Below are positions 16,938 to 25,244 of a stretch of 64,000 bases of DNA, in pieces (the stretch's first letter is position 1; each line of letters opens with the position of its first letter). The position numbers and the translations under genes are program-made. The DNA is from Collinsella aerofaciens. GTDB lineage: Bacteria > Actinomycetota > Coriobacteriia > Coriobacteriales > Coriobacteriaceae. Under the pieces are notes generated by a model. The model saw nothing but the letters and a program-made list of their open reading frames with translations. It made no database searches and had not been told where the DNA came from. The stretch covers positions 22,242 through 86,241 of the forward strand of contig NZ_JAQLEM010000007.1 of assembly GCF_028209885.1 (NCBI RefSeq). The letters run 5' to 3'.

Positions 16938-16959
16938 TTTTGCTATCTGGATGGCTTCT

Positions 16960-18288
16960 CTACTTCAGCTCAGGCCAATAGCCCTTGTTCGCCTCGATCA
17001 TGTCGTCCAAGACTTCCTTAGCCACGCGCGCTGAGGGAATCGTGCGATTGAGGGTGAAGGCCTCGAGTGCCTTCTGGTAGGAGCCCTCGATAACGGCCTC
17101 GACCACAAGGCCCTCGCAGGCATCCTGCTGCTCGATAAGGCCCTTGTAGAAGCGGGGAATCTTCCCGACGCGGACCGGTTCGGCTCCTCGATCGGTGATG
17201 TACGCCGGAATCTCGACGGTCGCGTCGTCCGAGAGATTCTCGATTGCGCCATTATTGGGCACAATCACCAGCTGGCGATGGCGCAAATCCTTCGCCAGGG
17301 ACTTGACGACATCGACAATGAACCTGCCGTGGACGCCTACGTAGAACTGCGTGAGATCGACCTTTTCACCGCGCTTAAGCGCCGCAGATGCGTCGAAGAT
17401 ACGCTTTTCGCGGCCGTTTACGACCTGCATGCCACGCGTGTTATTGATGTCCATGTACTCCACGCAGGCATCGGGCAACAGGTAATACTGGTAATAGGTG
17501 TTGGGGAGGTAATCCTGGAATAGCGTAGAAATCATTGCCGCATTCTTGAAGGTGTGGGCCCAGTCTGGGTCCTTTACCAATGCGTCATTGAGGCTTGCCT
17601 CGGAAATGTAACCGTACTTACGCACGTGCTCTTTGAGCTTGTCCGTAACGTCGACGCCCTTGCAGCGTACGCTGGTATACCACCCAAAGTGATTGAGGCC
17701 AAAGTAGTCGACTTCAATGTCGTCGAGTTCGCAGCCCAAAATCTCCGCCATGCGGGCTTCAATCTCTACCGGCATATCGCAGATGTCGAGAATGCGAGCG
17801 TTTGGACGCAGCTTGTGCATTGCCTTGGCTACGATGGCAGCGGGGTTAGAGTAGTTGACGATCCAGTAGTCCTTGCAGGCGTACTCCTCGCAGAAATCGA
17901 CAAGCTCGCACATGGGGAAGATGGTCCTCATGCCATAGGCCATGCCACCTGCTCCGCAGGTCTCTTGGCCGACTACGCCATGGCGCAGGCTGATCTGCTC
18001 ATCCTGGATACGCATCTTGAGCCCGCCCACGCGCATCTGCGCCATAACAAAGTTCGCATCTGTAAACGCCTCTTTGGGGTCGACGGTTACATGCAAGGGG
18101 ATCTCGGGGGCAAGGTCATCGATAACTGCCTTAACCACCACAGCGACCGTGTCCTGGCGTTCCTTGTCGATGTCATAGAGCCAAAGCTCACGAATCCCCA
18201 GTTCGTCCTTTTGATCAATCAGGTCTTTGACGATACCGGCGGTATAGGTGCTGCCGCCGCCGCAGATGACAATCTTGTATCCGTTCAT
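16960..18288 (-). CDS. Family 4 glycosidase, 6-phospho-alpha-glucosidase (GlvA/MalH-like)
   Basis: Splits phosphorylated disaccharides such as maltose 6'-phosphate delivered by the PTS; GH4 enzymes need NAD and a divalent metal. Signatures: the NAD-binding KIVICGGGSTYTAGIVKDL, MRVGGLKMRIQDEQISLRHG, GVVGQETCGAGGMAYGMRT, YSNPAAIVAKAM, ICDMPV with the metal Cys, and YFGLNHFGWYT with the metal His. The pattern is closest in memory to GlvA-type enzymes over its whole length. The start could be ATG 18297 or ATG 18288; the latter has AAAGG at better spacing (442 residues). It is the last gene of the minus-strand operon. Confidence 0.92.
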   Translation of the reverse strand: MNGYKIVICGGGSTYTAGIVKDLIDQKDELGIRELWLYDIDKERQDTVAVVVKAVIDDLAPEIPLHVTVDPKEAFTDANFVMAQMRVGGLKMRIQDEQISLRHGVVGQETCGAGGMAYGMRTIFPMCELVDFCEEYACKDYWIVNYSNPAAIVAKAMHKLRPNARILDICDMPVEIEARMAEILGCELDDIEVDYFGLNHFGWYTSVRCKGVDVTDKLKEHVRKYGYISEASLNDALVKDPDWAHTFKNAAMISTLFQDYLPNTYYQYYLLPDACVEYMDINNTRGMQVVNGREKRIFDASAALKRGEKVDLTQFYVGVHGRFIVDVVKSLAKDLRHRQLVIVPNNGAIENLSDDATVEIPAYITDRGAEPVRVGKIPRFYKGLIEQQDACEGLVVEAVIEGSYQKALEAFTLNRTIPSARVAKEVLDDMIEANKGYWPELK

Positions 18289-18307
18289 GTTGTTCATGCC
18301 TTTCAAA

Positions 18308-18577
18308 TCAAATTGAGCTGCAGACAATCTTGGTTACTATCTGCACGAAGTAGGTAGCGATGTTGATGACCGCCGCCATGCCTGCAATGCTGCCTGCGTC
18401 CGCGTGCCTTCCTGAACGCCGGGTCCAAACCGCAGCGAGTAGACCCAGGAGCGGCCAGATAAAACCACATGCGAATGCAGCCATAAGTACGAGAAGACCC
18501 CTTGTCGACTTTTCTTTGTACATGTTGAGCAGGCGTTCGAACATGCCTCGGATTGAATGAAACGTTTTGGTCAACAT
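18308..18577 (-). CDS. Small membrane protein in the PTS operon
   Basis: 89 residues with an amphipathic, basic N-terminus and two hydrophobic helices (GLLVLMAAFACGFIWPLLGL and GMAAVINIATYFVQIVTKIV). The ATG at 18577 follows GGAG with a seven-base gap, so translation is likely. It lies 45 bases after the PTS stop and 19 bases before the GH4 start, in the same direction, so it is co-transcribed. I do not recognise the family. It may help assemble or regulate the PTS permease, but nothing in the sequence proves this. Confidence 0.7.
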   Translation of the reverse strand: MLTKTFHSIRGMFERLLNMYKEKSTRGLLVLMAAFACGFIWPLLGLLAAVWTRRSGRHADAGSIAGMAAVINIATYFVQIVTKIVCSSI

Positions 18578-18622
18578 GAGGTCTCCTCGCTTATCGCTTA
18601 TCGCTTATCGATTACGCGACTG

Positions 18623-20185
18623 TTAATCTTCCAGATTAAGGATGGGACGCAGCAGGTCGTAGACGGAGTGCACGTTGGTTCCCACGACAATTTGGACATT
18701 GGTGCCGTTCTTAAACAGGCCCTTGTCGATAGCCTTCTTGATGGTCTCTTCGTTGACCTTGTCGGGATCTTTGACTTCGACACGGAGACGAGTCATGCAG
18801 CAGCCCATGGTGTTGATATTGTCCTTGCCGCCAAGGCCGTTGATGATGTTCTGCACCATTTCCTGCTGTTTTGCGTCGACTTCCGGAGTTCCGGAGGACT
18901 CGAGAGCATTGTTGCCTCCGGAGACCTCTGCAGACCACTCTGCGGAACGGCCGGGCGTCATGAGGTTGAGTTTCTTGATCACCATCGCCAGAACGATGAA
19001 CGAAACGGCGGCAAACACGATGCCCAAGACGATGTAAATCGGGAACTTGGTGACGCCCATTGGCAAAGGCAGGCCGAGCGTGAGCAGCTCGATGCCACCG
19101 TACATGTTAAGCAAGCGGACTCCCAGGACAAACAGGAGCATCTCGCCCAGTCCGTAGAACAGGCTGTAGGCAACCCAGAGAATCGGAGACGCGAACAGGA
19201 TCATGAAGTCGAGCGGCTCAGTGATGCCGGAGAGCATGGCGGTGATGTAAATGGGCACCAGCATGGCTGCGACAGCTTTTCGATTCTCCGGACGGGAAGT
19301 CGCAATCATTGCGAGCACGGTGCCGAGGGTTACGAATTCCTTGCCAAAGCCGAACATGGCAAAGCGGACAGAGGGGTCGACTGTGGTGAGGGATCCGTCG
19401 GCGATATGGGGAAGCTCGGCATAGAAGATGTTTGCTGCGCCGGAAACACTCTGGTCGGCGACGACCGCCGTGCCGCCAATCGCGGAGTAGTCAAACGGCA
19501 TCCACATAAAGTGGTGCATGCCGAGAGGTACGAGGACGCGGTTCAGGAAGCCGTAAATGAAAACGCCCAGACCACCCGAGGCTGCGATGAATGAAGAAGC
19601 GTTGCTGATGGCGTTGGCGATAGGGGGCCACACGATAGTCGCTCCGATGCCGAAGACAATGCTCAGCGGAACCATCGCCAGAAGGGCCAGGCGGGGTCCG
19701 CCGTAAATCCGGATATACTCCGATACCTTTACGTCGATCAGTTTGTTATAGAGCCAACCGCAGAAGCATCCGATGAGTACGCCGCCGAAGACGTTGACAT
19801 CGGTAACTTGAAGACCCAGTACCGTTGCCTGGCCAGTGCCATACAGACCCATCGCGCCAGCTTTTGCCAGCTGATCGGTGAGCGTCAGGTAGGCGTTGTT
19901 GACATACAGGAACATGAGGTAACTAATAAGTCCAAACACTGCCGCGTTGGATTTTTGCTTCTTTGCGAAGCCTGCCGTTAGGCCGACTGCGAAAATCACC
20001 GGCAGGTTGCCGATCACCGCGGAGTTGGTTGCCGCGGAGAGCAGCGTGCCCAGATCTGCGACAACTCCGCTGCCGAGCGAGCATACCGTGGCGATGGCCA
20101 AAATGATGCCCGTTACCGAAAGGTACAAAATAGGGTCGACGATAACGCGGCCAAAGTTCTGGAAGGCCGTTTTGACTTTATCCAT
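18623..20185 (-). CDS. PTS EIICB, glucose/maltose-type (GlvC/MalX-like)
   Basis: Sugar permease that phosphorylates its substrate during uptake. It has 520 residues. The N-terminal EIIC domain (about 1-410) has about ten membrane segments and the family motif near GITEPLDFMILFASPI. A linker rich in Ser and Glu leads to the EIIB domain (about 445-520), GGKDNINTMGCCMTRLRVEV, with the phospho-accepting Cys directly before MTRLR. There is no EIIA domain, so EIIA must come from elsewhere, as in GlvC systems. The ATG at 20185 follows AGGAGAGGGG. It is the first gene of the operon; with the GH4 enzyme it forms an alpha-glucoside utilisation unit. Confidence 0.93.
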   Translation of the reverse strand: MDKVKTAFQNFGRVIVDPILYLSVTGIILAIATVCSLGSGVVADLGTLLSAATNSAVIGNLPVIFAVGLTAGFAKKQKSNAAVFGLISYLMFLYVNNAYLTLTDQLAKAGAMGLYGTGQATVLGLQVTDVNVFGGVLIGCFCGWLYNKLIDVKVSEYIRIYGGPRLALLAMVPLSIVFGIGATIVWPPIANAISNASSFIAASGGLGVFIYGFLNRVLVPLGMHHFMWMPFDYSAIGGTAVVADQSVSGAANIFYAELPHIADGSLTTVDPSVRFAMFGFGKEFVTLGTVLAMIATSRPENRKAVAAMLVPIYITAMLSGITEPLDFMILFASPILWVAYSLFYGLGEMLLFVLGVRLLNMYGGIELLTLGLPLPMGVTKFPIYIVLGIVFAAVSFIVLAMVIKKLNLMTPGRSAEWSAEVSGGNNALESSGTPEVDAKQQEMVQNIINGLGGKDNINTMGCCMTRLRVEVKDPDKVNEETIKKAIDKGLFKNGTNVQIVVGTNVHSVYDLLRPILNLED

Positions 20186-20435
20186 CTCTTCCCCTCTCCT
20201 AACTAATCTCGGGGGCTTGCCCCTTAGGCAGAGACGACACTCGCATACTTGCCGGCGTCAGGTGTTGATGTCGCCTCTGTTTACGGATTTCATGATAGTT
20301 GGGGTGTTTGCAAACAGGGCGGGCTGGAACAAACGGTTCTTAAAAACAAGTGCGACTAATCTATTTCGTTGTTACCATCTTTCCATTTCGGTCAGCGGTA
20401 TTCATTTTTAGGCAAATGGCTTTGGACGCGAGTGA
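20186..20435. other. Upstream region of the PTS operon
   Basis: About 250 bases with no gene. It holds a perfect 12-bp palindrome at 20305-20316 (listed separately) and a C/G-rich hairpin near 20208-20222. The promoter should be here, but I cannot place the -10 with confidence. Confidence 0.45.
20305..20316. promoter_or_regulatory. Candidate operator of the PTS operon
   Basis: TGTTTGCAAACA is a perfect 12-bp palindrome about 120 bases before the PTS start. It could bind the RpiR-type regulator or a catabolite regulator; this is inference from position. Confidence 0.4.
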
Positions 20436-20789
20436 CTAGCTACGCCTTGATTTGCCAAGTTTGAAATCCATCCATCTCTTTTTAATAGGCTCTTGCCGCC
20501 CGGGCGTCCCGGAAGAAAGGAGGAGGAGCGGAAGAAGCATTCCGATCCTGTGCGCGTCCATTTCCTGTGACAGCAGGGTTTCAAGCAGCTTTTTCGCTTC
20601 ATCGAGGCGCAGGGGCTGCCTTTCGGCTCCCTGCGACCGCGGGACTGATATTGCATCGCTTGCGATGCAACTGTTGAAGTCAAGCAATCGTTGGTCGAAT
20701 TTTGGTCGAAATTGGCATGGCATTGATTCAAGCATTTTATCAAAATATGTTAATCTACCTGCGCATATAACGGTATCAAAGAGCTTCAA
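20436..20789 (-). pseudogene. Eroded tyrosine recombinase (integrase) remnant
   Basis: The minus-strand frame contains RQPLRLDEAKKLLETLLSQE, then GMLLPLLLLSSG, then KKRWMDFKLG. This follows the core of phage-type integrases (LTLDEAKRLL... LLLLTGLRRGE... LRWSDIDL), but the catalytic Arg region is damaged and the rest (His-x-x-Arg, Tyr) is missing. It lies about 30 bases from the middle attachment copy, where an integrase gene is normally found, so I read it as the relic of the left element's integrase. Confidence 0.6.
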
Positions 20790-20820
20790 AAGGTGTCGAT
20801 AAACATCGATATTCTGTTCT

Positions 20821-20866
20821 CATGACCCGAAGGTCGTAGGTTCAGATCCTGCCCCCGCGACCAAGA
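20821..20866 (+). repeat. Middle attachment repeat (imperfect copy of the tRNA 3' part)
   Basis: Matches 15398-15443 at 43 of 46 positions, including the T arm and CCA. It marks the junction between two elements inserted one after the other at the tRNA, or a former attR. Confidence 0.85.
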
Positions 20867-20903
20867 CTTTTGTAGCCAGGAAGCTTAACGGCTTCGGCTT
20901 ATA

Positions 20904-20920
20904 GGACAAAAAGTGTGTCC
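20904..20920. repeat. IS end-like repeat, left (GGACAAAAAGTGTGTCC)
   Basis: A 17-base motif. A related copy, GGACAGAATGTGTGTCC, is at 20994-21010, and an inverted form sharing ACAAAAAGTGTGTCC is at 23312-23328. This fits the ends of one or two decayed insertion sequences covering 20.9-23.3 kb. A strong hairpin (about 20926-20956, GGGGCATCG arms, then TTTTT) lies between the first two copies. Confidence 0.55.
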
Positions 20921-21079
20921 GCTTTGGGGGCATCGGCGCAGGTCGATGCCCCTTTTTCAGCCGTTTAAAATCCGCGCCCGCTTTTTACCGCTCGGACAGA
21001 ATGTGTGTCCGGTTGCCTATCGTTCTCGCGGGTAGATAACCTTTTCCGGAACCGTAAAACCCTTTCGGAAGAGGTACCC

Positions 21080-21592
21080 ATGAAGGCCGTTTATTGCCCC
21101 TACTGCGGCGGTCGGACCAAGCGCAACGGCAGGACGTCTTCGGGCTACTGCGCGTGGAAGTCGCGCCCGCCGAGCGCGAGCTTTGCGGCGGACATGGTCA
21201 CGTTCTCGTATTTAAACCCGAACTACCTGCCCTACTCGTGCACGAACCTTGCAGGCATTTCCGGCCTAGGGAACCTCTTGGGCGTGCGGTCGATGGGCTA
21301 CGCGTTCTCGTCGTGCACCTTCGCAACCATCGACTTCCGGGGCATCGACCCGTCCAGGCTCACGAATCTGTTCTGCACGTTCTTGGGGTATTCATACCTG
21401 ACGATGATTTACGCGGACGCGACATGGGCACTGCCAACGAGCGGCATCACGGGTTCGCAGTGGTTCTATTCCTGCTCCACGTCGCTCGTCGGCGGCAACG
21501 GGACCGTGTGGGCAAGTAGTAAGACGGCCTGCTCGTACCTGTGCGCCGAGGTGGCTGGTACGCTTGGGTACATCATGGCTTCTCAGCAATGA
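21080..21592 (+). CDS. Chimeric ORF: transposase zinc-ribbon start joined to a DUF285/BspA-like tail
   Basis: 170 residues. The first 22 (MKAVYCPYCGGRTKRNGRTS) look like the CxxC zinc-ribbon start of an IS transposase and have a GAAGAGG ribosome site. From about residue 37 the sequence changes to a Ser/Tyr/Gly-rich pattern with IDFRGIDPSRLTNLF and TMIYADATWALPTSGITGSQ, typical of the ends of DUF285/BspA-type surface or phage-associated repeat proteins. The junction is in frame. It is probably a fragment captured behind a transposase start rather than a working protein. The end overlaps the convergent HTH gene by 20 bases. Confidence 0.5.
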   Translation: MKAVYCPYCGGRTKRNGRTSSGYCAWKSRPPSASFAADMVTFSYLNPNYLPYSCTNLAGISGLGNLLGVRSMGYAFSSCTFATIDFRGIDPSRLTNLFCTFLGYSYLTMIYADATWALPTSGITGSQWFYSCSTSLVGGNGTVWASSKTACSYLCAEVAGTLGYIMASQQ

Positions 21593-22451
21593 GTTTGGCC
21601 TTGGCCACTATATCGGTATTGGCCATATCTGAGAACATTTCGTCGACGAGCCGAACGTAGAACTCGTAGGCTTCGTAGCGAGATGCTTTCAGAGCGCCTT
21701 CGGCTTCCCTCAAACGCAGCCCAGCATCTCTCGCTTGCGCTTTTCTTGCCATCTGCTGCATGACTGGTTCGTCACCGCCTTTGGAATCATCACCTCTCTG
21801 CAGTTTCGCCACCTCCGCATCAAGGCGCGTCATCAATAACTCGTATTCACTCTCACCAACATTTGAGAGGCTGATCAGCAAGTCTTTGAAAGTTCTGGCA
21901 GTGAGCATGCGATTTAGAGCTGCCCTGCAAGCATTAAGTTCTGCGTTGGCTTTTTCGACCATATCCTGGGCAATGAAGGCACTCCCTGCAGATGGCTTCT
22001 CATTCTCCAGCGTGGTCTTTCCAAGCGGCCACTCTACGCTTGCCTTCCCCGTGATGCTTTTAAGTGCGGTGACTGCCCCGCTCTCCAATCCAACGATGTC
22101 GGCGACATCTTGGAGCTCGTACGAATCGCAGTCCGTTTCGCCGATTAGATAGCCGATTGGTTTTCCGAAGAAATCGGCAAGTTCGACCAAATCAGTCCAA
22201 TTCGGGAAATGGTCTCCCTTGAGGAAGTGGCTAATCCTTCGCGCTATGGCCTTGCACGCCTGGTCCGTCTTCTTTACGCATTGAGCATCGATGCTCGATT
22301 GGTTTTCTCCTCCGTAACGCCTTTCGTACATGAGCCTCGCGAGCTCGATTTGCGAGAGGCCAACTCTACCGTCCGTATTGACGAAACTCCGCATTAAGCT
22401 TGCAAGTCGTTCTGGAAGCACATCTTCTGGCTTATAACGGCGGACATACAT
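21573..22451 (-). CDS. Helix-turn-helix protein with a long coiled C-terminus
   Basis: 292 residues. About 20-110 resembles an XRE-like HTH with an inserted loop (GLSQIELARLMYERRYG, then CKAIARRISHFLKGDHFPNW, ELADFFGKPIGYLIGETD). About 150-290 is charged and helical, rich in Ala, Glu and Arg. I choose ATG 22451 (AAAGGG nine bases upstream) over ATG 22487, which has no ribosome site. It is divergent from the small membrane protein at 22576, and the 124-base gap likely holds both promoters. It resembles immunity or control regulators on mobile elements; the exact role is unknown. Confidence 0.65.
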   Translation of the reverse strand: MYVRRYKPEDVLPERLASLMRSFVNTDGRVGLSQIELARLMYERRYGGENQSSIDAQCVKKTDQACKAIARRISHFLKGDHFPNWTDLVELADFFGKPIGYLIGETDCDSYELQDVADIVGLESGAVTALKSITGKASVEWPLGKTTLENEKPSAGSAFIAQDMVEKANAELNACRAALNRMLTARTFKDLLISLSNVGESEYELLMTRLDAEVAKLQRGDDSKGGDEPVMQQMARKAQARDAGLRLREAEGALKASRYEAYEFYVRLVDEMFSDMANTDIVAKAKLIAEKP

Positions 22452-22575
22452 TGTCTGAATACCCTTTCTAAATAGCGCAGCAGACATATCTTAGACATTT
22501 ACTGTTTACTTGTGCAGTTGCATTATTGACCCAAGTAATCAAGTAGCCAGCGGGCGGTCGAGTTAGGAGGACACG

Positions 22576-22911
22576 ATGACGGATTGGGACTACGCGCAGC
22601 TGTCACATATTGCAAAGGAGTCGGGCGGACCAAGGGCGCTTATCGCAAACATCAGAAATGGGGGAATTGCCACAGGAAGGTGGCAGGGTTGCATTGTTGG
22701 ATCTGCTGTAACGCTTGCCATAGGGAGTATGGGTTTGTGCCTGTATAACAGGCACCAGAAGAAGCTGGCGCTTGCCAACGAGAGCGCCGAAATCCTTGAG
22801 TCGAACATCGAAGCCTACGATGCCATCCAAGCGGAGGGGGCCACGGGCGCAGCCGATGAAGACGAGCAGAGTATTCGGGATGAAGGACTAGGTGTCGAAG
22901 CCGCCGTTTAA
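22576..22911 (+). CDS. Small single-pass membrane protein
   Basis: 111 residues with one hydrophobic helix (CIVGSAVTLAIGSMGLCLY, about residues 38-57), then a basic stop-transfer RHQKK and an acidic C-terminal tail. The ribosome site AGGAGGACACG before the ATG at 22576 is strong. It is divergent from the HTH gene and followed by a good terminator, so it is a single expressed unit. I do not recognise the family. The pairing with an XRE-like regulator recalls small effector/regulator pairs on islands, which is inference. Confidence 0.65.
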   Translation: MTDWDYAQLSHIAKESGGPRALIANIRNGGIATGRWQGCIVGSAVTLAIGSMGLCLYNRHQKKLALANESAEILESNIEAYDAIQAEGATGAADEDEQSIRDEGLGVEAAV

Positions 22912-22959
22912 CGACGAGCAATATTGCTAGCCAATTCAACGATATAAACCTAGAAGGGT

Positions 22960-22992
22960 CGAGCCCCCGGCACAGCGCCGAGGGCTCGCTTT
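22960..22992 (+). terminator. Terminator after the small membrane protein gene
   Basis: CGAGCCCCCGGC pairs with GCCGAGGGCTCG apart from one bulged base; CTTTCGTT follows. Confidence 0.75.
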
Positions 22993-23150
22993 CGTTGCGG
23001 ATTGATTACACTGGGCGGTCTTGAGCTCCCGATACGTCGGGCCGCCCTTGCTGATGTTTACTTAAAAGTGGTCCGAATGGTCAAGCTAGCGTACTGGACA
23101 AGGATCTTCGAAAAACGCTTCGAGCTGACGGCGGCGCCCTTTGATGCTAA

Positions 23151-23285
23151 AAGGCATCGGGCCTGCGTTTCTATAAGGCCGGCCACCCAATTAAGAGCCA
23201 TCAGGACGCATGGCTGCGGTACATCGAGGGGCGGCTTGGATGGGCTATCGAGATGAAAAAGATCGTTGCGGAGATCGGGTTTTAA
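23151..23285 (+). pseudogene. C-terminal protein fragment, possibly transposase
   Basis: Open for 44 residues after a stop codon, ending AIEMKKIVAEIGF. It has no start or ribosome site and lies 27 bases before the inverted IS end at 23312, where the end of a transposase gene would be expected. The family cannot be told. Confidence 0.3.
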
Positions 23286-23311
23286 AAACGCTTCGGCAAT
23301 TTACTGGCTTA

Positions 23312-23328
23312 TAGGACACACTTTTTGT
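23312..23328. repeat. IS end-like repeat, right (inverted)
   Basis: AGGACACACTTTTTGTA, the reverse complement of the ACAAAAAGTGTGTCC core at 20904-20920. In both places CTTATAGGAC lies beside it. Confidence 0.55.
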
Positions 23329-23551
23329 AGCTTTCAACTATGAGTCGACTGTTTTCCGACTACAAAACGCGGGGATGCCATCGAAAAGGACACTTGCGGT
23401 ATCCAGAGTCGGGTAGGGATGGATGCCGCAAGTAGAGAGTCCAATGCAAGTAGAGAGTCCAATATTAGATGATGCGCCCGGTAAGGTACCCAGACGCATC
23501 GCGGTCGGTCTGTTGGAAGCCGTGCGTCTGACGGTGAGATCCATCACGATG

Positions 23552-25219
23552 TTACAGGGCATGCCATCTTGCGGTCTTTCCCGTTCCGTCGCTATCGATG
23601 GTCTTGTCTACCTTCTTCATCTTCGCTAACAGGTTCGACACCTTCTTGGCCTTTTGCGCGTCGGTAAGGCCCGAGGGGAGAAGATCGTTGATGAGGGCGG
23701 TGATTTTCGCACGTGGTGCGGGCCCCGTTTCTGAGAGCATCTGAATGACAAACGCCTTGCAGGCCTCTTCATTGAGGCCTTTGCTGCGCGTGTAAGACAC
23801 CTCCTGCCCCGTCTTCGAGGCAAGGGCGTTCGTGATGGAGATATGGGGGTACCTGCCTTCGATAAGCTTGAGTCGATGCAGCTCTGCGGCCTCCTCGTTC
23901 GTGATTTCCTCGCCTTTTTGAACCTTGTCCAAAAGGTAGACGACGTCCATCGGAAGGTCCGGTTTAGCATAGAGTAGCCTGCTGTAGCTCTCATTGATGG
24001 TCTTACCGTAGACGCTTACGCGCACGCGGGTTGGATCCGAAAGGTCGTAGGTGGGTAGGGGGAAGTATCGCTTTCTCTGCATCTGGAATACTTTGGGGAT
24101 TCCCATGGCGATGGTGTCAATCATGTCCATCTGCACCATCGCCTCGGAAAGGAAGGGGTTGCGGTAGTAGCTTGGCTTAAAACCCGGCCGCATCGCATTT
24201 TCGATTGTCTCCGGAATGAAGGACCCTTCGTTTAGGAACACGAGGTGATCCTCGAATTCCTCGACATTGATTCGCCCCTGCATGGAATAGTCCTGATGGG
24301 CGATACAGTTGTTCAGGAGCTCTCTGATGATCTCGGGTTCGTACTGGTCAGCCTCAAAGGGAAACAGACTCGCGCCATTTGCGTTGAACCGGTACTTCTC
24401 GTTGCGGATTTTCCCGAGTACCTGGTCAATCGCGAGAAGGAAGGGTGGTTTGAAGTGCTCGTAAGAGGTTACCGATCCATTGGAGGCATAGAGAGTCCAG
24501 GTGATGCGCGGGCTCATCCCATCGAGCAGACGGGTGGATTCTGGCCTTCCGAGCAGGATGAGTGTCGTCGGGGTGATCTTGCCGTTTCTGGTTAGGTTTG
24601 CCATGTCGAGAATCGTGCGGTCATCCATGTCCGCGAACGCCCCGGAATGCCGCCGGTGCTTGGAGAGAAAGAGCTCCACCGCTTTCTTCACGGCTTTGGG
24701 GTCGAGGTCCTCGAAGGTTGCTTCTTCGATTTCGAGGGCACTCCAGTCCGGCCTCCGCATTTGGCGTATCTGCTCGTACTTATCGATGGGGAGTGGCCCG
24801 AGTGATTCGCCCTCGCGCGCCCATGCCGCATTGTTGAACGCCGTCGGCATGCCTGGCGTTGCGGCGGGGATTTGAAACGCGAGGACGCGTTTGCCGTCAA
24901 TCCTGAGTTCATGGATCTCTCTCAGGGTGAGGTGGTTGTTCGCGCGGTCCGCAATCTCCTTTTTAAGGGATCGAAGGTTGGCCGGATTTCCTTCTCGGTA
25001 AGCGGTTCCGCATGCGACCTTGTCGTTGTCCATACCGAAGATGAGCCAGGCGTCTTGTTTCCCGCGCAGGACCGCTTCGTTACTCAGGGCGGAGAAGTAC
25101 TTCCCGAGGTTCTTGAAACTGAAGTCGTTTTTCGCTTCCTTGAGCTCGATAACCTCGCTCTCATAGGGCTTCTCGATACGGGCGATGAGTTCAAGGACGT
25201 CGTGATCGCTGTAGTACAA
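23552..25219 (-). CDS. AlbA_2 (Schlafen-like) plus ATPase-domain transcriptional regulator
   Basis: 555 residues. The N-terminal AlbA_2 domain (about 15-140) has YESEVIELKEAKNDFSFKNL, ALSNEAVLRGKQDAWLIFG and the basic surface seen in Schlafen-type nucleic-acid-binding domains. The middle (about 270-400) resembles HATPase_c_4 (IIRELLNNCIAHQDYSMQGR, with NEGSFIP downstream). A winged-helix-like C-terminus follows. Such proteins are annotated as putative DNA-binding regulators and occur often in islands, some near defence genes. The start is TTG 25219 with AGGAG six bases before it; there is no better ATG. A TTAGTC-rich palindrome region lies directly upstream and may be its own operator. Confidence 0.8.
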   Translation of the reverse strand: MYYSDHDVLELIARIEKPYESEVIELKEAKNDFSFKNLGKYFSALSNEAVLRGKQDAWLIFGMDNDKVACGTAYREGNPANLRSLKKEIADRANNHLTLREIHELRIDGKRVLAFQIPAATPGMPTAFNNAAWAREGESLGPLPIDKYEQIRQMRRPDWSALEIEEATFEDLDPKAVKKAVELFLSKHRRHSGAFADMDDRTILDMANLTRNGKITPTTLILLGRPESTRLLDGMSPRITWTLYASNGSVTSYEHFKPPFLLAIDQVLGKIRNEKYRFNANGASLFPFEADQYEPEIIRELLNNCIAHQDYSMQGRINVEEFEDHLVFLNEGSFIPETIENAMRPGFKPSYYRNPFLSEAMVQMDMIDTIAMGIPKVFQMQRKRYFPLPTYDLSDPTRVRVSVYGKTINESYSRLLYAKPDLPMDVVYLLDKVQKGEEITNEEAAELHRLKLIEGRYPHISITNALASKTGQEVSYTRSKGLNEEACKAFVIQMLSETGPAPRAKITALINDLLPSGLTDAQKAKKVSNLLAKMKKVDKTIDSDGTGKTARWHAL

Positions 25220-25244
25220 GATCGCTCCTAACGGTCTCGTGGCT

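Larger units (their letters stand above)
22994..23551. other. IS-relic region without an intact gene
   Basis: Contains a protein tail fragment (23151-23285), an inverted IS end (23312-23328) and a short direct repeat, GCAAGTAGAGAGTCCAAT, at about 23428-23445 and 23445-23462. Nothing else was recognised. Confidence 0.5.

Noticed and set aside
20408..20743. 111-codon minus-strand ORF overlapping the integrase relic
   Set aside because: The other frame (20436-20789) carries the integrase-like motifs; this one is a shadow.
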